Assembly: GCA_035541755.1 (NCBI GenBank) | Contig: DATKMQ010000110.1 | Location: 1 to 50,959, forward strand | Source of the DNA: Syntrophorhabdaceae bacterium | GTDB lineage: Bacteria > Desulfobacterota > Syntrophorhabdia > Syntrophorhabdales > Syntrophorhabdaceae | DNA: 50,959 bases | Direction: 5' to 3' | Part shown: in pieces, positions 50,251 to 50,959 of the stretch | Layout of the letters: every line of letters begins with the position of its first letter | Position numbering within the stretch: the first letter of the stretch is position 1 | Translations under genes and position numbers: made by a program | Notes under the pieces: generated by a model | What the model saw: the letters and a program-made list of their open reading frames with translations, nothing else | Told to the model about the DNA's origin: nothing | The model's database searches: none

Positions 50251-50959
50251 CTGCCTCACTGAGCGTCATGAGTTTTCGCACGAGCGCTTCGCCCTCAGCC
50301 GTGCTCTCCCCCAGAAACTGGGCGATATTCTGGGCCATCTTTATCTGATGTTCAAGAAGCTCGTTGGCCTGCTTGATAGTCTGGGACCTGATTTCGTTGA
50401 GCTTCTTTTCATGCTCCTCCTGACTGGTAATGTTCATGAAGATACCGACGATCTGCCGTTCTTCCTTCAACATATAGAGAATCTGACGACAGAGCAGGTT
50501 GAAATGACGGTGAGACGCGGTCAGTTCCAGACTTTCCACTTGACCGGTGATGATCTTTTCGAAAGGAGCCGGGTCCATGAGGTAGGAGATGTGGCGGCCG
50601 AGCACCGCATCTGAACAGAAGAAAAATTTCTTGAAAGCGGGGTTCATACTGATGATGTTCAGGTTTTCATCGAGAATAAGAACACCGTTTGGCGTTGTTG
50701 TGACAATCTGATCTGTCCGTCTTTCCGCCAGGCGTCTCATATACGGGATGCACATCTCAGGTTCGGCCATTCCGAGGGCCACAGCCACGGCTTTCTGGCG
50801 GCAGCTATCATAACCGCAAGCGCCGCAGTTGAGCTGTTGCTCAACATCCGATTTGCCCGTCCTTGCCAGTATCTGTTGTATCTATTCCTCGCTGACCCGT
50901 CGTATCGAATGGGCCTGGGGTTCGTAAACTGCACGAAAAAGCTCAATGGGTTCCAATGC
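50231..50959 (-). pseudogene. Fe-S/PAS sensor of the [FeFe]-hydrogenase C-terminal family, with in-frame amber codon; runs off the window
   Basis: The frame enters from the right edge. It encodes a 4Fe-4S module with CX2CX4CX16C spacing (NCGACGYDSC...MC), followed by a PAS domain (TTPNGVLILDENLNIISMNP) and a coiled C-terminus. An amber TAG at 50884-50882 interrupts otherwise continuous family sequence (RRVSEE, TAG, then IQQILARTGKSDVEQQLNCG). A GAG-to-TAG change would explain it. After the TAG the first possible start is a GTG at 50788, which would exclude the Fe-S cysteines. It may be a recent nonsense mutation, a sequencing error, or readthrough. Upstream parts of the gene lie outside the window. 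Confidence 0.7.

Noticed and set aside
1-50959. CRISPR array, complete insertion sequence or rRNA genes
   Set aside because: No regularly spaced direct repeats, no intact transposase with terminal repeats and no rRNA-like sequence were seen.

Overview
The window looks like chromosome from a strictly anaerobic, Gram-negative bacterium of the deltaproteobacterial (Desulfobacterota) type, possibly a syntroph. The envelope genes (TolQ/TolR/TonB-like, LolA, LpxL-type acyltransferase) show an outer membrane. HgcAB, a CooC-type ATPase, rubrerythrin/rubredoxin, and a PAS/Fe-S plus SpoIIE-phosphatase pair of the kind found with [FeFe] hydrogenases indicate anaerobic metabolism. In-frame UGA codons followed by SECIS-like hairpins indicate that it decodes selenocysteine. 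The species assignment is inference.

Layout. 1-2.2 kb is decayed accessory DNA: a tRNA 3'-end fragment, a helix-turn-helix remnant and a frameshifted M24 peptidase. 2.2-10 kb carries a large Old-Yellow-Enzyme-type oxidoreductase and a complete peptide/nickel-class ABC transporter (dppABCDF order). 10-12.5 kb holds an HTH protein fused to a degenerate class III cyclase domain, a membrane zinc-ribbon protein and thyX. 12.7-15.6 kb is a leftward arsenic cluster (arsR, ACR3, small ORF, arsC, membrane protein). Divergent from it, 15.7-17.1 kb is hgcA-hgcB, the mercury-methylation pair, followed by a DUF2284 protein, a rubrerythrin-like protein and rubredoxin. 18.7-22.3 kb has an orphan solute-binding protein and an ABC-F ATPase. 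22.4-26.9 kb has a compact promoter-terminator unit, tolQ/tolR/tonB-like genes, uppP, a MutY-like glycosylase lacking the Fe-S motif, and a HesB/IscA-like selenoprotein interrupted by UGA. 27-30.8 kb is a leftward metabolic run (ketopantoate-reductase-like, DUF523/DUF1722, alcohol dehydrogenase-like, NudC). 31.5-36.3 kb is chaperones (hrcA-grpE-dnaJ, htpG). 36.5-41.8 kb has a K+ channel, cooC-like, plsC, ftsK and lolA. 41.8-44.4 kb has an accessory gene, then a selenium-type tusA/yedE pair preceded by a 47-codon ORF with in-frame UGA and a SECIS-like hairpin. 44.6-48.9 kb is lpxL-like, Trm112-like, rpsA, ispH and cmk. 49.1-50.96 kb is the phosphatase and PAS/Fe-S pair, the latter with an in-frame amber codon.

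Two themes stand out. First, mercury methylation sits back to back with arsenic detoxification across one intergenic region containing an ArsR-type dyad. Second, selenium recurs: a clear HesB-like selenoprotein, a YedE/TusA pair, a candidate tiny selenoprotein or UGA-dependent leader upstream of yedE, and an in-frame UGA in a Cys-Sec-Gly-Pro context directly upstream of the conventional hgcA start. The last two are the most likely undescribed features here.
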